64,000 nt of DNA from Parvibium lacunae. GTDB taxonomy: Bacteria > Pseudomonadota > Gammaproteobacteria > Burkholderiales > Burkholderiaceae_D. The stretch spans positions 186,001 to 250,000 of the forward strand of contig NZ_QPGB01000002.1 of the NCBI RefSeq assembly GCF_003335215.1. The letters are read 5' to 3'. A program made the translations under genes and the position numbers. Below are positions 44,670 to 53,742 of the stretch, one piece after another. The notes under the pieces were generated by a model. That model was not told the origin of the DNA. It did not search any database and saw only the letters and a list, made by a program, of their open reading frames with translations. The first letter of the stretch is position 1, and every line of letters starts with the position of its first letter.

Positions 44670-47204
44670 ATGCAAAGCCCAGGGCGAAATGATCCATGTC
44701 CTTGCCGGAGTGGAAAAAAATACAAACATTGCTGCTTGTTAAAAATAGCGCAGCCTGGCCCGTTACGCGTAGAAAGCGCAGCCAATCAGCTCATTTCACT
44801 CCTACAACAAGCCATTCAGTTACATCAACAGGGTGACTACCCGGCGGCTGAAGCCGCCTACAAAGCCGTTTTAGAGCGAGATAGTCAGCAGCCGGACGCA
44901 CTCCATCTCTTGGGTTTACTGGCCCACCAACACGGCCATCACGCGGTGGCAATAAGCTTGATCAATCAGGCGTTGGCACAACAAAACCTCCCTCCAACGA
45001 GCCAAGCCGCCATGCACTGCAATCGCGGTCTGGCGCAACAAGCCAATGGTGATTGGGGTGCAGCAAAACGGGATTTTATGCGGGCGATTGAATTACGACC
45101 TGATTTTCCGGAAGCCCACAATAATCTGGGATTACTGTTTTACCAAGAGACGGATTATGCTGCGGCCTGCCAAGCCTTCGAACAAGGCCTTGCCATTCAG
45201 GCGCAGGCATCGCAATTGCATAACAATTTAGGCTTGGCGAGACAAGCGCAGCATGATTGGGCGGGTGCTAGGCAGGCCTACCTAGCAGCACTCAGGTATA
45301 GTCCTCACTACCCTCAGGCATGGAGTAACCTGGGTAGCCTGTACTACTTGCAAGGTGAATACGGCGAGGCCGAGAAGGCCTTGGAACAGGCGAGGCAATT
45401 GAGCCAAACACAAGCGCTGAGTCACCTTGAATTGGCCCAACTGTGGAATCGAATTGGCTTAAACCAGGCAGCCCAAGGGCAGCCGGCGATGGCCCAGCAA
45501 GCTTACCAACAAGCGCTGAGTGTCAACCCCAATTGCGTCGATGCCCATATCAATATCGGTCTGCTTCAATACGATGCCGGGCAAGATTCATTAGCTGAAA
45601 GCGCCTACCGCCAGGCGTTACAGCGACAGCCAGACTCAGCGTTAGCATTGAATAATTTAGGCAACACCCTGGCCCGGCAAGGCCGGTTTGATGAAGCGGT
45701 TACCTGTTATCAACAAGCACTCCAACAGCAGCCGCACTATGCGGAGGCTTATGCCAATTTAGGGTTAGCATTGCGCGGCTTAGGTAAGGTAGATGCTGCC
45801 ATTCAGGCTTATCAACAAGCGATTTCCTTAAAACCAGATTACGCCGAGGCCTACAGTAACTTGGGGAATGCCTTACGTGATCAAGGGCAATTTGATGCAG
45901 CAATCACGGCTTATCAGCAAGCGGTTAACGCCAAACCCGATTTCCCTCTCGCCCACAGTAACTTACTCTTTTTTCTGAATTACCACCCGACTTGGTCCGC
46001 CGAGAAAATTTTTGCGGCGTATCAAGACTGGGAACAAAAGCATGCTCACCGTTTTTATAGCAGTTGGCCTGATTGGCAAAGCCGGCGTGCCGAGTTTCTT
46101 AGCCAGCCCTCTCGCCGGCTGCGGGTGGGCTACGTTTCCCCTGATTTTCGCCGCCATGCTGCGCATCATTTTCTTGAGCCGCTCATCGAGCAGCATGATC
46201 AAACCGCTTTCGACCTATTTTTATATGCTGACGTGGCCCAAGAAGATGCGGTCAGTGAACGTTTCAAACAGACTGGCAGCCACTGGCGTAACACCTGCCA
46301 CCTCAGCGATGCGGCTCTAGCGAGCCAGATACAAGCCGATCAGATCGATATTCTGGTTGATCTAGCAGGCCATACTGCTGGTAATCGACTCTTGGTATTT
46401 GCCCGTAAACCCGCGCCAGTGCAAGTGTCATCCTGGGTGGGCTATGGCTACACAACGGGTCTAACAGCGATAGATTATTTTATGCTGAGTGAGCAAGCAG
46501 CACGGTCTGAAGACCAGGCGGTATTCGCAGAGAAACTCTGGCCCTTGGCCTTTTCTACAGCGTTCCGGCCTTCTGACAACATGGGGGACGTGACGCCACT
46601 GCCCGCCCTAGAGCACGGCTACTTGCGCTTTGGCGTGCTCTCGCGCGCAATTCGTATCAATGCCCCCCTGATAACTGTTTGGGCAAAACTCCTGACGGCA
46701 ATTCCGAATGCCAAGTTGGTGGTCGACAGCGTTGATTTCAAAGACCCAGCTCAACAAGATTGGCTGATACAACAGTTCAAGGCACACCATATTGATGCAA
46801 CGCGCTTAGAAATCGGCTTCCACAGTCCTCCTTGGCCGATTCTGCAAAGCATTGATATTACGCTGGACTGCTTTCCGCATAACTCTGGCACAACCCTGCA
46901 GGAAAGCTTGTATATGGGCGTCCCCTTTATTACTTACGCCAATCGTCCCGGTGTCGGTCGCATTGGAGCAGGCGTCTTAGCTGATAATGGCTTGCAAGAA
47001 TGGATCGCGTATTCCGCAGAAGAGTACATTGCCATCGCGCAATATTGGGCGGTTCACTTACCAGAACTGGCGAGATTACGACAAGGGTTGCGCGGGCGAA
47101 TGCGCAGTGTTGGCGTTAGCAATGAACGCCGTTATAGTGCACAAATCGAACAGGCGTATCAAACGATGTGGCAACACTATCTGGACGGAGGGCTCAGCAG
47201 ATGA
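44670..47204 (+). CDS. SEC-C / TPR / O-GlcNAc transferase-like protein glycosyltransferase
   Basis: The 844-residue protein starts with a SEC-C zinc-binding motif (RNDPCPCRSGKKYKHCC, residues 5-21). About ten tetratricopeptide repeats follow (about residues 35-440, for example NNLGNTLARQGRFDEAVTCYQQAL), and then a SPINDLY/OGT-type glycosyltransferase domain (RLRVGYVSPDFRRHAAHHFL near 487, ILVDLAGHTAGNRL near 560, LDCFPHNSGTTLQESLYMGVPFIT near 730). Such enzymes attach sugars to Ser/Thr of cytoplasmic proteins; Listeria GmaR is a flagellin example. It heads an eight-gene nucleotide-sugar operon immediately upstream of fliC, so flagellin is the inferred acceptor. No clear Shine-Dalgarno precedes the ATG. 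The next gene overlaps as ATGA. Confidence 0.88.
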   Translation: MQSPGRNDPCPCRSGKKYKHCCLLKIAQPGPLRVESAANQLISLLQQAIQLHQQGDYPAAEAAYKAVLERDSQQPDALHLLGLLAHQHGHHAVAISLINQALAQQNLPPTSQAAMHCNRGLAQQANGDWGAAKRDFMRAIELRPDFPEAHNNLGLLFYQETDYAAACQAFEQGLAIQAQASQLHNNLGLARQAQHDWAGARQAYLAALRYSPHYPQAWSNLGSLYYLQGEYGEAEKALEQARQLSQTQALSHLELAQLWNRIGLNQAAQGQPAMAQQAYQQALSVNPNCVDAHINIGLLQYDAGQDSLAESAYRQALQRQPDSALALNNLGNTLARQGRFDEAVTCYQQALQQQPHYAEAYANLGLALRGLGKVDAAIQAYQQAISLKPDYAEAYSNLGNALRDQGQFDAAITAYQQAVNAKPDFPLAHSNLLFFLNYHPTWSAEKIFAAYQDWEQKHAHRFYSSWPDWQSRRAEFLSQPSRRLRVGYVSPDFRRHAAHHFLEPLIEQHDQTAFDLFLYADVAQEDAVSERFKQTGSHWRNTCHLSDAALASQIQADQIDILVDLAGHTAGNRLLVFARKPAPVQVSSWVGYGYTTGLTAIDYFMLSEQAARSEDQAVFAEKLWPLAFSTAFRPSDNMGDVTPLPALEHGYLRFGVLSRAIRINAPLITVWAKLLTAIPNAKLVVDSVDFKDPAQQDWLIQQFKAHHIDATRLEIGFHSPPWPILQSIDITLDCFPHNSGTTLQESLYMGVPFITYANRPGVGRIGAGVLADNGLQEWIAYSAEEYIAIAQYWAVHLPELARLRQGLRGRMRSVGVSNERRYSAQIEQAYQTMWQHYLDGGLSR

Positions 47205-47977
47205 AGGCTGTTATTCTTGCCGGAGGCTTAGGCACCCGAATTTCCGAAGAAACCCATTTGCGTCCTAAGCCGATGATTGAGGTCGGCGGTAAACCCATTC
47301 TGTGGCATATCCTAAAAATGTACTCCGCCCACGGCATCAATGATTTCGTCATTTGTTGTGGCTACAAGGGTTATGTCATCAAGGAATATTTTGCAAACTA
47401 TTTCCTTCATATGTCAGATGTTACCTTTGACATGACCCAAAACCAGATCGAAGTTCACCACCACCATGCAGAACCCTGGCGAGTCACGGTAGTCGACACC
47501 GGAGAAAACACCTTGACCGGCGGACGCCTCAAGCGAGTCGCTGAATATGTGGAAAACGAGCCCTACTTTTGCTTTACCTATGGCGATGGCGTTGCTGACC
47601 TAAACATCGCTGACAGCATCCGCTTCCATCAGCAACACGGCAAACTGGCGACAATCACCGCCGTTCAGCCACCGGGGCGTTATGGTGCCTTGGAAATGGA
47701 TGCCAACGGCGGCGTTACCGCATTTGCTGAAAAACCAAGAGGAGATGGTGGCCGCATTAATGGCGGCTTTTTTGTTCTCTCCCCCGCCTGTCTTGACCTG
47801 ATCGCCGATGATCAGACCAGTTGGGAGCTAGAGCCCCTTTCCACGCTCGCGAGCACCGGAGAGCTCATGGCCTACAACCACCTGGGGTTCTGGCAACCGA
47901 TGGATACCTTGCGGGAGAAAAATCTGCTGGAGGAGCTGTGGGCCAGCGGTCAGGCCCCATGGAAGATGTGGGATTAA
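47201..47977 (+). CDS. rfbF: Glucose-1-phosphate cytidylyltransferase
   Basis: The 258-residue enzyme joins glucose-1-phosphate and CTP to CDP-glucose. The nucleotidyltransferase motif KAVILAGGLGTRISEETHLRPKPMIEVGGKPILWHI opens the protein and CFTYGDGVADLN near residue 128 is the metal site. The stretch FDMTQNQIEVHHHHAEPWRVTVVDTG is typical of RfbF. The ATG overlaps the ogt stop, with GGAG ten bases upstream. It supplies the first step of the island's sugar pathway. Confidence 0.95.
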   Translation: MKAVILAGGLGTRISEETHLRPKPMIEVGGKPILWHILKMYSAHGINDFVICCGYKGYVIKEYFANYFLHMSDVTFDMTQNQIEVHHHHAEPWRVTVVDTGENTLTGGRLKRVAEYVENEPYFCFTYGDGVADLNIADSIRFHQQHGKLATITAVQPPGRYGALEMDANGGVTAFAEKPRGDGGRINGGFFVLSPACLDLIADDQTSWELEPLSTLASTGELMAYNHLGFWQPMDTLREKNLLEELWASGQAPWKMWD

Positions 47978-47980
47978 GCG

Positions 47981-49171
47981 ATGACAGGTCTCCTCGCCCC
48001 CCCCAATCCAAGCTTTTGGCGGCAGAAAAAAGTGCTTGTAACCGGCCACACGGGCTTTAAAGGCGCTTGGCTCAGTCATTGGCTACATCGCCTTGGCGCC
48101 GAAGTCATCGGGGTTGCGTTGCCCCCCCCGACAACCTCACCCAGCTTATTTTCTGCACTTAATTTAGACAAATATTGTCATCATCATATTCAAGACATTC
48201 GGGATCATGAGGGTCTAAACCACCTCATGCAGCAGTATCAGCCGGAGATTATTTTTCACCTCGCCGCGCAATCCTTGGTGAGAACTAGCTATCGCGATCC
48301 ACTGACCACCTTCAGTAGCAACGTGATGGGGACAGTCCACGTGTTGGAAGCGTGCCGGCATCTTCCTACGCTACGGATGGCCTTAATGATTACTACCGAT
48401 AAGGTCTATGCCCAACCCCAGCAAGGCGTGGTCTCAGACCTTGAGCATGATGAGTCATCGCGAGTCTCCCGTGGTTTTGCCGAAACCGATCGATTGGGCG
48501 GTCATGACCCCTACAGCGCCAGCAAAGCAGCCGCTGAACTCGCGATTCAAAGCTACATTGATAGTTTTCTGGGCCCCGCAGGCAAGCCGATTGCCGTGGC
48601 ACGGGCGGGTAATGTGATCGGTGGTGGCGACTGGTCTGCTGAGCGACTGATTCCAGATGCCATTCATGCCTGGTCAACCGGCACCCCGCTGGAAATTCGG
48701 CATCCTGGCGCGATTCGCCCTTGGCAACATGTTCTGGAACCTTTGTACAGTTATTTACAACTGGCAGAGAAAATTTGGCATAGGCCGAATCTTGCAGGCG
48801 CCTATAACCTGGGGCCAGATCTAAACGCCACCGCTGAAGTTCAATCAGTCGTGCGGCTTGCTGCGCAGTGCTATCACCAACAGACAAGTCAACCCGCTAC
48901 GGTTGATTGGCCCGCATCGTCCGAACCAACGGCTGCCAGTGCTACACAATGGCACGAAGCAGCATGTCTACGCTTGAATACACAAAAAGCGCTTGAGGTC
49001 TTTGGTCTACGGCCCGTGTGGCCGTTATCAGAAGCCATCGAACGGACGATTGCCTGGTATGCCCGCTTTCAGCAAGGCGATGCCGCGATGGCACTGTGCA
49101 ATCAAGATATCCAGCACTTTGAAGCGTGTCTCAAAGGTCACACTGATACAACAGAAGACTGTGATGCCTAA
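47981..49171 (+). CDS. rfbG: CDP-glucose 4,6-dehydratase
   Basis: The 396-residue short-chain-dehydrogenase-type enzyme converts CDP-glucose to CDP-4-keto-6-deoxyglucose. The NAD-binding VLVTGHTGFKGAWLSHWL is near residues 19-36, TTDKVYAQP near 137, and the catalytic YSASKAAAELA near 174 contains the Tyr-Lys pair. Two runs of eight cytosines lie inside the coding region at 47997-48004 and 48122-48129; loss or gain of one base in either would truncate the enzyme. It starts three bases after rfbF and overlaps the next gene by eight bases. Confidence 0.95.
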   Translation: MTGLLAPPNPSFWRQKKVLVTGHTGFKGAWLSHWLHRLGAEVIGVALPPPTTSPSLFSALNLDKYCHHHIQDIRDHEGLNHLMQQYQPEIIFHLAAQSLVRTSYRDPLTTFSSNVMGTVHVLEACRHLPTLRMALMITTDKVYAQPQQGVVSDLEHDESSRVSRGFAETDRLGGHDPYSASKAAAELAIQSYIDSFLGPAGKPIAVARAGNVIGGGDWSAERLIPDAIHAWSTGTPLEIRHPGAIRPWQHVLEPLYSYLQLAEKIWHRPNLAGAYNLGPDLNATAEVQSVVRLAAQCYHQQTSQPATVDWPASSEPTAASATQWHEAACLRLNTQKALEVFGLRPVWPLSEAIERTIAWYARFQQGDAAMALCNQDIQHFEACLKGHTDTTEDCDA

Positions 49172-49730
49172 CCGGATAGACTCGCCCCAATTCAACGCCG
49201 AACCCCTACCGTTAACAGGTGCGTGGAAAATTCAGCGCAAGCGCCGTCATGATGAACGCGGGAGCTTGACACGCTTGTATTCAGATTCATTTTTTGCCAG
49301 TTTGGGTTGGGTTGGCTCGATTGTTCAAATCAACCACAGCGTCAATACTCAGGCGGGTACCCTACGCGGCCTACACTTCCAACTGGCACCATACAGTGAG
49401 TTTAAGTACGTGCTGTGCCTGCGAGGAAACGTATTTGATGTCGTGGTTGATTTACGCAGTAAGTCGCCGACCTTTTTACAGCATTGCGCCATAGACCTTG
49501 AGGATGATCAAGGGGTGTTGATTCCACCTGGCTGTGCTCATGGGTTTCAGACTCGAGTGGATGGATCTGAACTGATTTATCTGCATAACCAACCTTATCA
49601 GCCCGATGCTGAGCGCGGTCTCCATTATGCCGATCCACAGTTGCAAATCGCATGGCCACTGCCAATCAGTCAAATTTCTGAGCGTGACCAACAGCACCCC
49701 CCGCTCGCCTCGGATTTCAAAGGATTATGA
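49164..49730 (+). CDS. dTDP-4-dehydrorhamnose 3,5-epimerase-like sugar epimerase
   Basis: The 188-residue cupin is of the RmlC family, which epimerises C3 and/or C5 of 4-keto-6-deoxy sugars. Conserved parts are RGSLTRLYSDSFF, TLRGLHFQLAPYSEFKYVLCLRGNVFDVVVDLR with the catalytic His in LHFQ, and IPPGCAHGFQT. The start ATGCCTAAC lies within the end of rfbG; a longer frame upstream has no homology. In this context the substrate is probably the CDP-linked 4-keto sugar, or its methylated form, and not a dTDP sugar. Confidence 0.88.
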   Translation: MPNRIDSPQFNAEPLPLTGAWKIQRKRRHDERGSLTRLYSDSFFASLGWVGSIVQINHSVNTQAGTLRGLHFQLAPYSEFKYVLCLRGNVFDVVVDLRSKSPTFLQHCAIDLEDDQGVLIPPGCAHGFQTRVDGSELIYLHNQPYQPDAERGLHYADPQLQIAWPLPISQISERDQQHPPLASDFKGL

Positions 49731-49732
49731 CA

Positions 49733-50959
49733 ATGAAATGTCGCCACTGTCAGAGTGATCAGTGTTTTGAAGTCATTGATTTAGGGCACGCGCCACCTTC
49801 CAATGCTTATCTCAGCCCTGCGCAATTAGCCCGCCCCGAGATTTGGTACCCGCTCCGAGTGATGGTCTGCAGCGAGTGCTGGTTGATGCAAACCGTTGAC
49901 GTCACCGATTACAGTCAACTCTTTGATGCTGACTATGCTTATTTCAGTTCCTATTCCGCTTCTTGGTTAGCGCATGCAAAAAACTTGGTGACGCATTTGA
50001 TAACCCGCTTTCATCTCACCCCCGAGCAGCTCGTGGTTGAAGTCGCAGCGAATGATGGTTACCTATTGCAATACGTTAAAGACGCAGGCATTCGTTGTCT
50101 GGGGATCGAACCCACCCTCAGCACGGCCATTGCCGCCAGAGAAAAAGGGCTGGAAATTGAAACATGCTTTTTTGGCACGCAAACCGCCGATCAATTGAGT
50201 CAAAAGGGCTGCCAAGCGGATTGCATGATTGCCAATAATGTGCTGGCCCATGTTCCAGACATTAATGATTTCGTCGGTGGCTTTACGCGCCTGCTCAAAC
50301 CCACCGGGGTTATTACCTTTGAATTCCCTCACGTACTGGCTTTGCTGCAGCACCATCAGTTTGACACCATTTATCATGAGCATTTCTCTTACCTGTCACT
50401 ACTGAGCGTGACACGCATCCTGCAACAACAAGGGTTGATGGTGTTCGATGTTGAACAGCTCACGACCCACGGCGGCAGCCTGAGGCTCTATGTGCAACAT
50501 CAGCAGACTGGACCTCACGCGACTAACCCGCAGGTGAATGCCCTGCTTGATCTAGAACGAGAAGCGGGATTAGCTTACCCAGCCACCTATCAAGCCCTCA
50601 ACCAGCAGGCGATAGAAGCCAAACATGCCCTGCTCGCATTTTTATTGACCCAAAAGCAAGCTGGCAACACCGTCGTTGCCTACGGTGCCGCTGCGAAGGG
50701 AAATACCTTTCTGAACTATGCCGGGATCCGGCCAGACTTGCTCGAAGCGGTTGTCGATCGGAATCCGCACAAGCAAGGCAAATATCTTCCTGGGAGCCGA
50801 ATTCCAATTGTGGATGAAACTTACCTACGGGAAAGACAACCTCGCTATATTTTGATTTTGCCCTGGAATTTGACAACTGAAATCATTGAGCAACTCAGTT
50901 ATGCCAGACAATGGGGCGCGCAATTTGTCCGCGCTATCCCTGCCCTGGAGATTTTATGA
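49733..50959 (+). CDS. Nucleotide-sugar C-methyltransferase (TylC3/NovU-like)
   Basis: The protein (about 408 residues) has the three-part layout of sugar C-methyltransferases. An N-terminal zinc-binding region has CRHCQSDQC and CSECWLMQ. The SAM-binding central domain has VVEVAANDGYLLQYVKDAG near 105 and FEFPHVLALLQHHQFDTIYHEHFSYL. A C-terminal domain (VVAYGAAAKGNTFLNYAGIRPDLLEAVVDRNPHKQGKYLPGSRIPI) follows. Known relatives methylate carbon 3 or 5 of 4-keto-6-deoxy sugars, giving branched sugars. An in-frame ATG six bases upstream overlaps the epimerase stop and could be the start; AAGGA fits the chosen one better. Confidence 0.87.
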   Translation: MKCRHCQSDQCFEVIDLGHAPPSNAYLSPAQLARPEIWYPLRVMVCSECWLMQTVDVTDYSQLFDADYAYFSSYSASWLAHAKNLVTHLITRFHLTPEQLVVEVAANDGYLLQYVKDAGIRCLGIEPTLSTAIAAREKGLEIETCFFGTQTADQLSQKGCQADCMIANNVLAHVPDINDFVGGFTRLLKPTGVITFEFPHVLALLQHHQFDTIYHEHFSYLSLLSVTRILQQQGLMVFDVEQLTTHGGSLRLYVQHQQTGPHATNPQVNALLDLEREAGLAYPATYQALNQQAIEAKHALLAFLLTQKQAGNTVVAYGAAAKGNTFLNYAGIRPDLLEAVVDRNPHKQGKYLPGSRIPIVDETYLRERQPRYILILPWNLTTEIIEQLSYARQWGAQFVRAIPALEIL

Positions 50960-52056
50960 GCCGGATTTTATATACCAAACCCTCTATTACCGCGCTAGAG
51001 ATTGAGTTTGTCACGGATGCCATCACTCATGGTTGGGGTGATGATTGTTATGGCTATATCCAGCGTTTCGAAAAAGAATTCGCGCAGTATGTTGGAACAA
51101 GTAAAGCGATTGCGACGGCCAGTTGCACCGGGGCACTCCATCTTGGTCTTGCCGCCTTGGGGATCGGACCAGGCGATGAAGTCATTCTGGCAGATACCAA
51201 CTGGGTCGCCTCCTTAGCGCCTATTTTGTACCTTGGGGCAACCCCTATTTTCGTCGATGTATTGCCTGACACCTGGTGTTTAGACCCGGCACAGGTTGAG
51301 CAAGCGATCACCGCCAAAACCAAAGCGATCATAGCGGTACATCTGTATGGCAATTTATGTGACATGGATAGATTGCTGGCACTCAGCCAATCAACCGGGA
51401 TTCCGCTGATAGAAGATGCGGCAGAGGCCGTTGGCTCTGTCTGGCATGGACACCATGCAGGCAGCATGGGACGCTTTGGCGTGTTCTCATTTCATGGCAC
51501 GAAAACCCTAAGTACTGGCGAAGGCGGCATATTCGTTACTCATGATGATGCGCTCTACGACCGCGTGCTGACCTTATCGAATCACGGTCGTGCTGCCAAC
51601 CAGCCCAAGCAATTTTGGCCAGATTTGCTGGGCTATAAATACAAGATGTCGAATTTACAAGCCGCGCTGGGCTGTGCCCAGCTGCAAAGGGTAGATGAGT
51701 TGGTCGCCCGTAAGCGCGAAATCTTGCACTACTACCGGCAGGCTTTTGCTCATATCCCTGCAATCAGCATGAACCCCGAACCAGTCGGTACACAGAATGG
51801 TGCTTGGATGCCCACTCTGGTTGTCAGTCAAGAAGCGGGCATCACCACAGACCAGATGCGTGCCGCTTTTCAGGCTCAAGCAGTGGATGCGCGGGTGTTC
51901 TTTCACCCCCTCAGTACCTTGCCATTTATTCAACAAACACCGCAACCGACCAGCCTGAGTTTAGCGGAACGCGGATTGAACCTGCCCAGTTACCACGATA
52001 TGACAACGGCGGATCTCAACAAAATTGTGCAAATTGTCTATGGCTTATTCAGCTGA
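50956..52056 (+). CDS. DegT-family PLP sugar aminotransferase
   Basis: The 366-residue enzyme resembles perosamine-synthase-type 4-aminotransferases, which transfer an amino group to a 4-keto-6-deoxy nucleotide sugar. PLP-site features are TASCTGALHLGLAALGIGPGDEVI near residue 55, PLIEDAAEAVGS near 150, and the Schiff-base lysine in FSFHGTKTLSTGEGG near 180. The lysine argues against the RfbH dehydratase, which has histidine there and would otherwise be expected after rfbFG. The ATG overlaps the methyltransferase stop. Confidence 0.92.
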   Translation: MSRILYTKPSITALEIEFVTDAITHGWGDDCYGYIQRFEKEFAQYVGTSKAIATASCTGALHLGLAALGIGPGDEVILADTNWVASLAPILYLGATPIFVDVLPDTWCLDPAQVEQAITAKTKAIIAVHLYGNLCDMDRLLALSQSTGIPLIEDAAEAVGSVWHGHHAGSMGRFGVFSFHGTKTLSTGEGGIFVTHDDALYDRVLTLSNHGRAANQPKQFWPDLLGYKYKMSNLQAALGCAQLQRVDELVARKREILHYYRQAFAHIPAISMNPEPVGTQNGAWMPTLVVSQEAGITTDQMRAAFQAQAVDARVFFHPLSTLPFIQQTPQPTSLSLAERGLNLPSYHDMTTADLNKIVQIVYGLFS

Positions 52057-52870
52057 TCACACAATCCATCCATCCTCTCATACCGAGATGTCCGGCCCCG
52101 GCGACATTGTTGTCTTTTGTGATGGCGAAGTCGGTTACCAGTTAGCAACCTGGCTGTGCGAACACTATCCAAGGGATATCTTTTGTTTTGTTACAACCGG
52201 CGAAAATCACTTACATCAATGGTTAACCGAGCATCAACAACGCTGCATTGTCTGGTCCAACGCGACGACACTGGTTGAAATCTTTGAACAAGCCAAGTTG
52301 GCTGATCATCAAGTAAAACAACCCATACGGCTTGGCTTGCTGCTATGGTGGCCCTTTATTTTACCTAGCAGCTTGGTTAGCTACCCTCAGCTTGGCTTTA
52401 TCAATACCCACCCAAGCCTGTTACCACACTGTCGCGGCAAGCACTATAACTTCTGGACATTAGTCGAACAACGGCCTTTTGGAGTAACCTTGCACCAGAT
52501 TGATACAGGTGTTGATACCGGAGCCATACTAGCGCAACAGCCAATTGCTTACGATTGGACCGATACCGGCGCCACGCTCTATGCACGCGCGCAAACCGCC
52601 ATGATTCGGCTATTCCAAGAAACCTATCCGCAAGTCCGGCATGCCACCGCCCTCACGCTAACACCGCAAGACAACACCCAAGCAAGTTACCACCAAGCCA
52701 GTGAACTGGATGCTGCAAGCGAGATTAAGTTAGACCACCCTTATCCCGCCCGGGAGTTACTCAATCGCATACGAGCAAGAACGTTTCCAGGCCATCCAGG
52801 GTGCTGGTTTACCGACGACGGTCAAACTTATGAAATTCAGCTTACGATCCGCAAAAAGGAGCTTCCATGA
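52040..52870 (+). CDS. Formyltransferase family protein (sugar N-formyltransferase)
   Basis: The protein (up to 276 residues) carries the folate-dependent formyltransferase signature: FINTHPSLLPHCRGKHYNFWTL near residue 120 with the catalytic Asn and His, and HQIDTGVDTGAILAQQ near 155 with the catalytic Asp. Next to an aminotransferase it is best read as formylating the new 4-amino group, as in formamido-sugar pathways. Homology begins near MSGPGDIVVFCDGEVG, so the ATG at 52088 is an alternative start. The next gene overlaps by four bases. Confidence 0.85.
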   Translation: MAYSADHTIHPSSHTEMSGPGDIVVFCDGEVGYQLATWLCEHYPRDIFCFVTTGENHLHQWLTEHQQRCIVWSNATTLVEIFEQAKLADHQVKQPIRLGLLLWWPFILPSSLVSYPQLGFINTHPSLLPHCRGKHYNFWTLVEQRPFGVTLHQIDTGVDTGAILAQQPIAYDWTDTGATLYARAQTAMIRLFQETYPQVRHATALTLTPQDNTQASYHQASELDAASEIKLDHPYPARELLNRIRARTFPGHPGCWFTDDGQTYEIQLTIRKKELP

Positions 52871-53619
52871 CCCATCCCTACGAGCAATTTAAAACCGAAT
52901 GTGCAGCTGAAATCCAAGCTATGGGGCAAGACCTTGAGCTAAAAACAGCAACACAGTCTTGGATCGCGCAAGCCAATGCAAAAAAGTACTCCTATCATTT
53001 TGAATGGCTAGGTCGGCCCATTATTCAATATCCGCAAGACATTATTGCAATGCAAGAAATCATCTGGCAAACCAAACCAGACCTGATCATTGAGACTGGC
53101 ATTGCGCATGGCGGCTCACTGATTTTTTCTGCCAGTATGTTGGAACTAAATGCCCTCTGTGGGGGGCCGGCTGAAGCCACTGTCATCGGTATTGACATTG
53201 ATATTCGCCCCCATAATCGGGAGGCAATTGAAGCGCATCCTATGGCCAAACGCATCCGTTTGCTACAGGGCTCCAGCGTTGCACCAGAGATCGTCCAGCA
53301 AGTACAGGCCGCCGCGCAGGGTAAGCAATCGATTTTAGTTTGCCTCGACAGCAATCACACGCATGAGCATGTCCTAGCCGAGCTAAATGCCTACGCCCCC
53401 TTCGTCACCGTGGGAAATTATTGTGTGGTATTTGATACCATTATTGAAGACCTCCCGGCCGGCATGTTCCCTGACCGCCCCTGGGATATAGGCAACAATC
53501 CTAAAACCGCTGTTGCCACTTATCTCGCCCAAAACCGGCACTTCCAACTCGATGCATCGATAGAACAAAAGCTGCTGATTACCGTTGCCCCAGGCGGCTA
53601 CCTGAAAAGAGTTGCATAA
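52867..53619 (+). CDS. CmcI-family (cephalosporin hydroxylase-type) methyltransferase
   Basis: The 250-residue Rossmann protein belongs to the CmcI family, which includes SAM-dependent O-methyltransferases acting on sugars such as rhamnosyl residues. Features are DLIIETGIAHGGSLIFSASML near residue 77, VIGIDIDIRPHNREAIEAHP, and LVCLDSNHTHEHVLAELNAYAPFV near 155. I infer a late O-methylation of the glycan. It is the last gene of the island, 240 bases before fliC, and has its own stop before the sigma-28 promoter of flagellin. Confidence 0.85.
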   Translation: MTHPYEQFKTECAAEIQAMGQDLELKTATQSWIAQANAKKYSYHFEWLGRPIIQYPQDIIAMQEIIWQTKPDLIIETGIAHGGSLIFSASMLELNALCGGPAEATVIGIDIDIRPHNREAIEAHPMAKRIRLLQGSSVAPEIVQQVQAAAQGKQSILVCLDSNHTHEHVLAELNAYAPFVTVGNYCVVFDTIIEDLPAGMFPDRPWDIGNNPKTAVATYLAQNRHFQLDASIEQKLLITVAPGGYLKRVA

Positions 53620-53742
53620 ATAACAAATAGGCAAGAGAGGGCTACTCATGATTGCGATCAGAGAGAGCCCTGCTATGTTTTTCTACGGTCAATGATCGTC
53701 CAAATCCTGCAAAAAAATACGATTTTTTTAGATAAATCCCCC

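Noticed and set aside
50956-52056. RfbH (CDP-4-keto-6-deoxyglucose 3-dehydratase) identity for the DegT-family gene
   Set aside because: The PLP-binding position is lysine (HGTK) and the protein lacks the RfbH cysteine cluster and length, so it is an aminotransferase.
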